A DNA stretch of 64,000 bases, from NCBI RefSeq assembly GCF_900545795.1, contig NZ_URAR01000001.1:299267-363266 (forward strand). The letters run 5' to 3'. The notes below the pieces were generated by a model. That model did not search any database, was not told the DNA's origin, and saw only the letters and a list, made by a program, of their open reading frames with translations. The DNA comes from an uncultured Veillonella sp. Lineage in GTDB: Bacteria > Bacillota > Negativicutes > Veillonellales > Veillonellaceae. Each line of letters opens with the position of its first letter. Positions within the stretch are counted from its first letter, which is position 1. Both the position numbers and the translations under genes were made by a program. Positions 63,529-64,000 of this stretch are shown here, piece after piece.

Positions 63529-63770
63529 ACTAAATACCTCCTAAACACTTATACCTACCATATACTATTGCTTGTTTCTTTAAAAGGATAACCATACATC
63601 TAAATGCTTTAACCAAAATATTATTTATGAAAGAGTTCATAGACTAATAAATCTTATTCTAATCATTCAACTGAAAGTCTCTTAGTAAGATACAATAGTA
63701 TTTTATTTATGAATTAATTATACCATATAAAAATATGAATACTCTATAAAGGTTTATACTTAAAATAAGA
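63529..63770. other. Intergenic region upstream of larA
   Basis: AT-rich with no ORF. A TATAAT box reads on the minus strand at 63717-63722, about 190 bases before larA, but no good -35 partner is seen. Confidence 0.35.
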
Positions 63771-63799
63771 AAAAAGCCATACCTTTTGGTATGGCATAT
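63771..63799 (-). terminator. Terminator after the right-edge gene remnant
   Basis: GCCATACC and GGTATGGC form an 8-bp stem with a TTTT loop. CTTTTTTCTTATTTT follows on the minus strand. Confidence 0.85.
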
Positions 63800-63813
63800 G
63801 TAATGACGATTTG

Positions 63814-64000
63814 CTATTCAATCCCTGTGTATATCTTAGCGACTTCCTGTTCGGATGCTGGCTATTCTTCTCCGAAGAATCGTACGCTGCGAACTAAAAA
63901 ATTCGTACTGATTTGTGCGTCACTAGCATGTTCCTTCAAATGAGGCTCACTATTTATCCCAACGCCGCTTCTATTGTTCCTAATCCATAGAAATACTCCT
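63814..64000 (-). pseudogene. Partial coding sequence at the window edge, with an in-frame amber stop
   Basis: One minus-strand frame enters from the right edge and reads protein-like sequence (NSEPHLKEHASDAQ, then FLVRSVRFFGEE) to TAG at 63862-63864. It continues in the same frame with equally protein-like PASEQEVAKIYTGIE to a second TAG at 63814-63816, just before a terminator. A CAG-to-TAG change would explain this. The competing frame ending at 63954 (EYFYGLGTIEAALG) is also plausible for the edge segment, so a frameshift may be involved too. I do not recognise the family. Confidence 0.4.

Noticed and set aside
1..64000. Mobile element, prophage or genomic island
   Set aside because: No transposase, integrase, phage genes, tRNA-linked direct repeats or composition break was seen; only the right-edge remnant remains ambiguous.

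Overview
The window looks like chromosome from a low-GC diderm Firmicute of the class Negativicutes, most probably Veillonella or a close relative. This is an inference from content. A Firmicutes core block (rnjA, yybS, gdpP, rplI, dnaB) sits beside an outer-membrane trimeric autotransporter, which requires a diderm envelope. FixABCX, a DcuC-type carrier and LarA suggest an anaerobe living on organic acids. I see no insertion sequence, prophage, rRNA, tRNA or CRISPR array.

Layout. 1-8400: a candidate 33-residue membrane peptide, an APC permease, BrnQ, an orphan molybdopterin oxidoreductase, an Ldh-family dehydrogenase and an M48 protease, all on the minus strand. 8500-15600: dnaB, rplI, gdpP, yybS and rnjA, with RNase J carrying an unusually long basic N-terminus. 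15600-23650: a UDG-like protein, a family-39 glycosyltransferase with DedA, purA, purB and a DUF2922/DUF1659 pair. 24000-27600: class I ribonucleotide reductase nrdA-nrdB on the plus strand, behind a leader that looks like an attenuator. 27850-30700: a divergent AbgA-like amidohydrolase and DcuC carrier flanking a perfect 16-bp palindrome.

30950-38200 is the most striking part. One plus-strand cluster encodes every enzyme of the shikimate pathway: aroF, aroB, aroA, aroC, a fused aroE-aroK and aroQ. It is preceded by a promoter, a 30-codon leader peptide with a Tyr/Phe run, an antiterminator pairing and a strong terminator. That is the anatomy of translation-coupled attenuation.

38350-43900: a YadA-like trimeric autotransporter with a coiled coil after its barrel, seven 27-bp tandem repeats, then fixC-fixX-etfB-etfA on the minus strand. 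44100-53400: a sulfate uptake and activation locus on the minus strand (sbp, cysT, cysW, cysA, aprA-like, aprB-like, cysD, cysN) that should take external sulfate to sulfite. 54000-55300: a MazG-like protein and a frameshifted secreted protein. 55500-61810: LysR with lysyl-tRNA synthetase, and the ornithine decarboxylase/antiporter pair speF-potE. 62266-63528 is larA. The right edge holds a partial, probably broken gene.

Intergenic regions repeatedly contain short degenerate tandem repeats, which appears to be a feature of this genome. Many minus-strand genes have a Shine-Dalgarno sequence that favours an internal start over the longest frame; those starts are used here.
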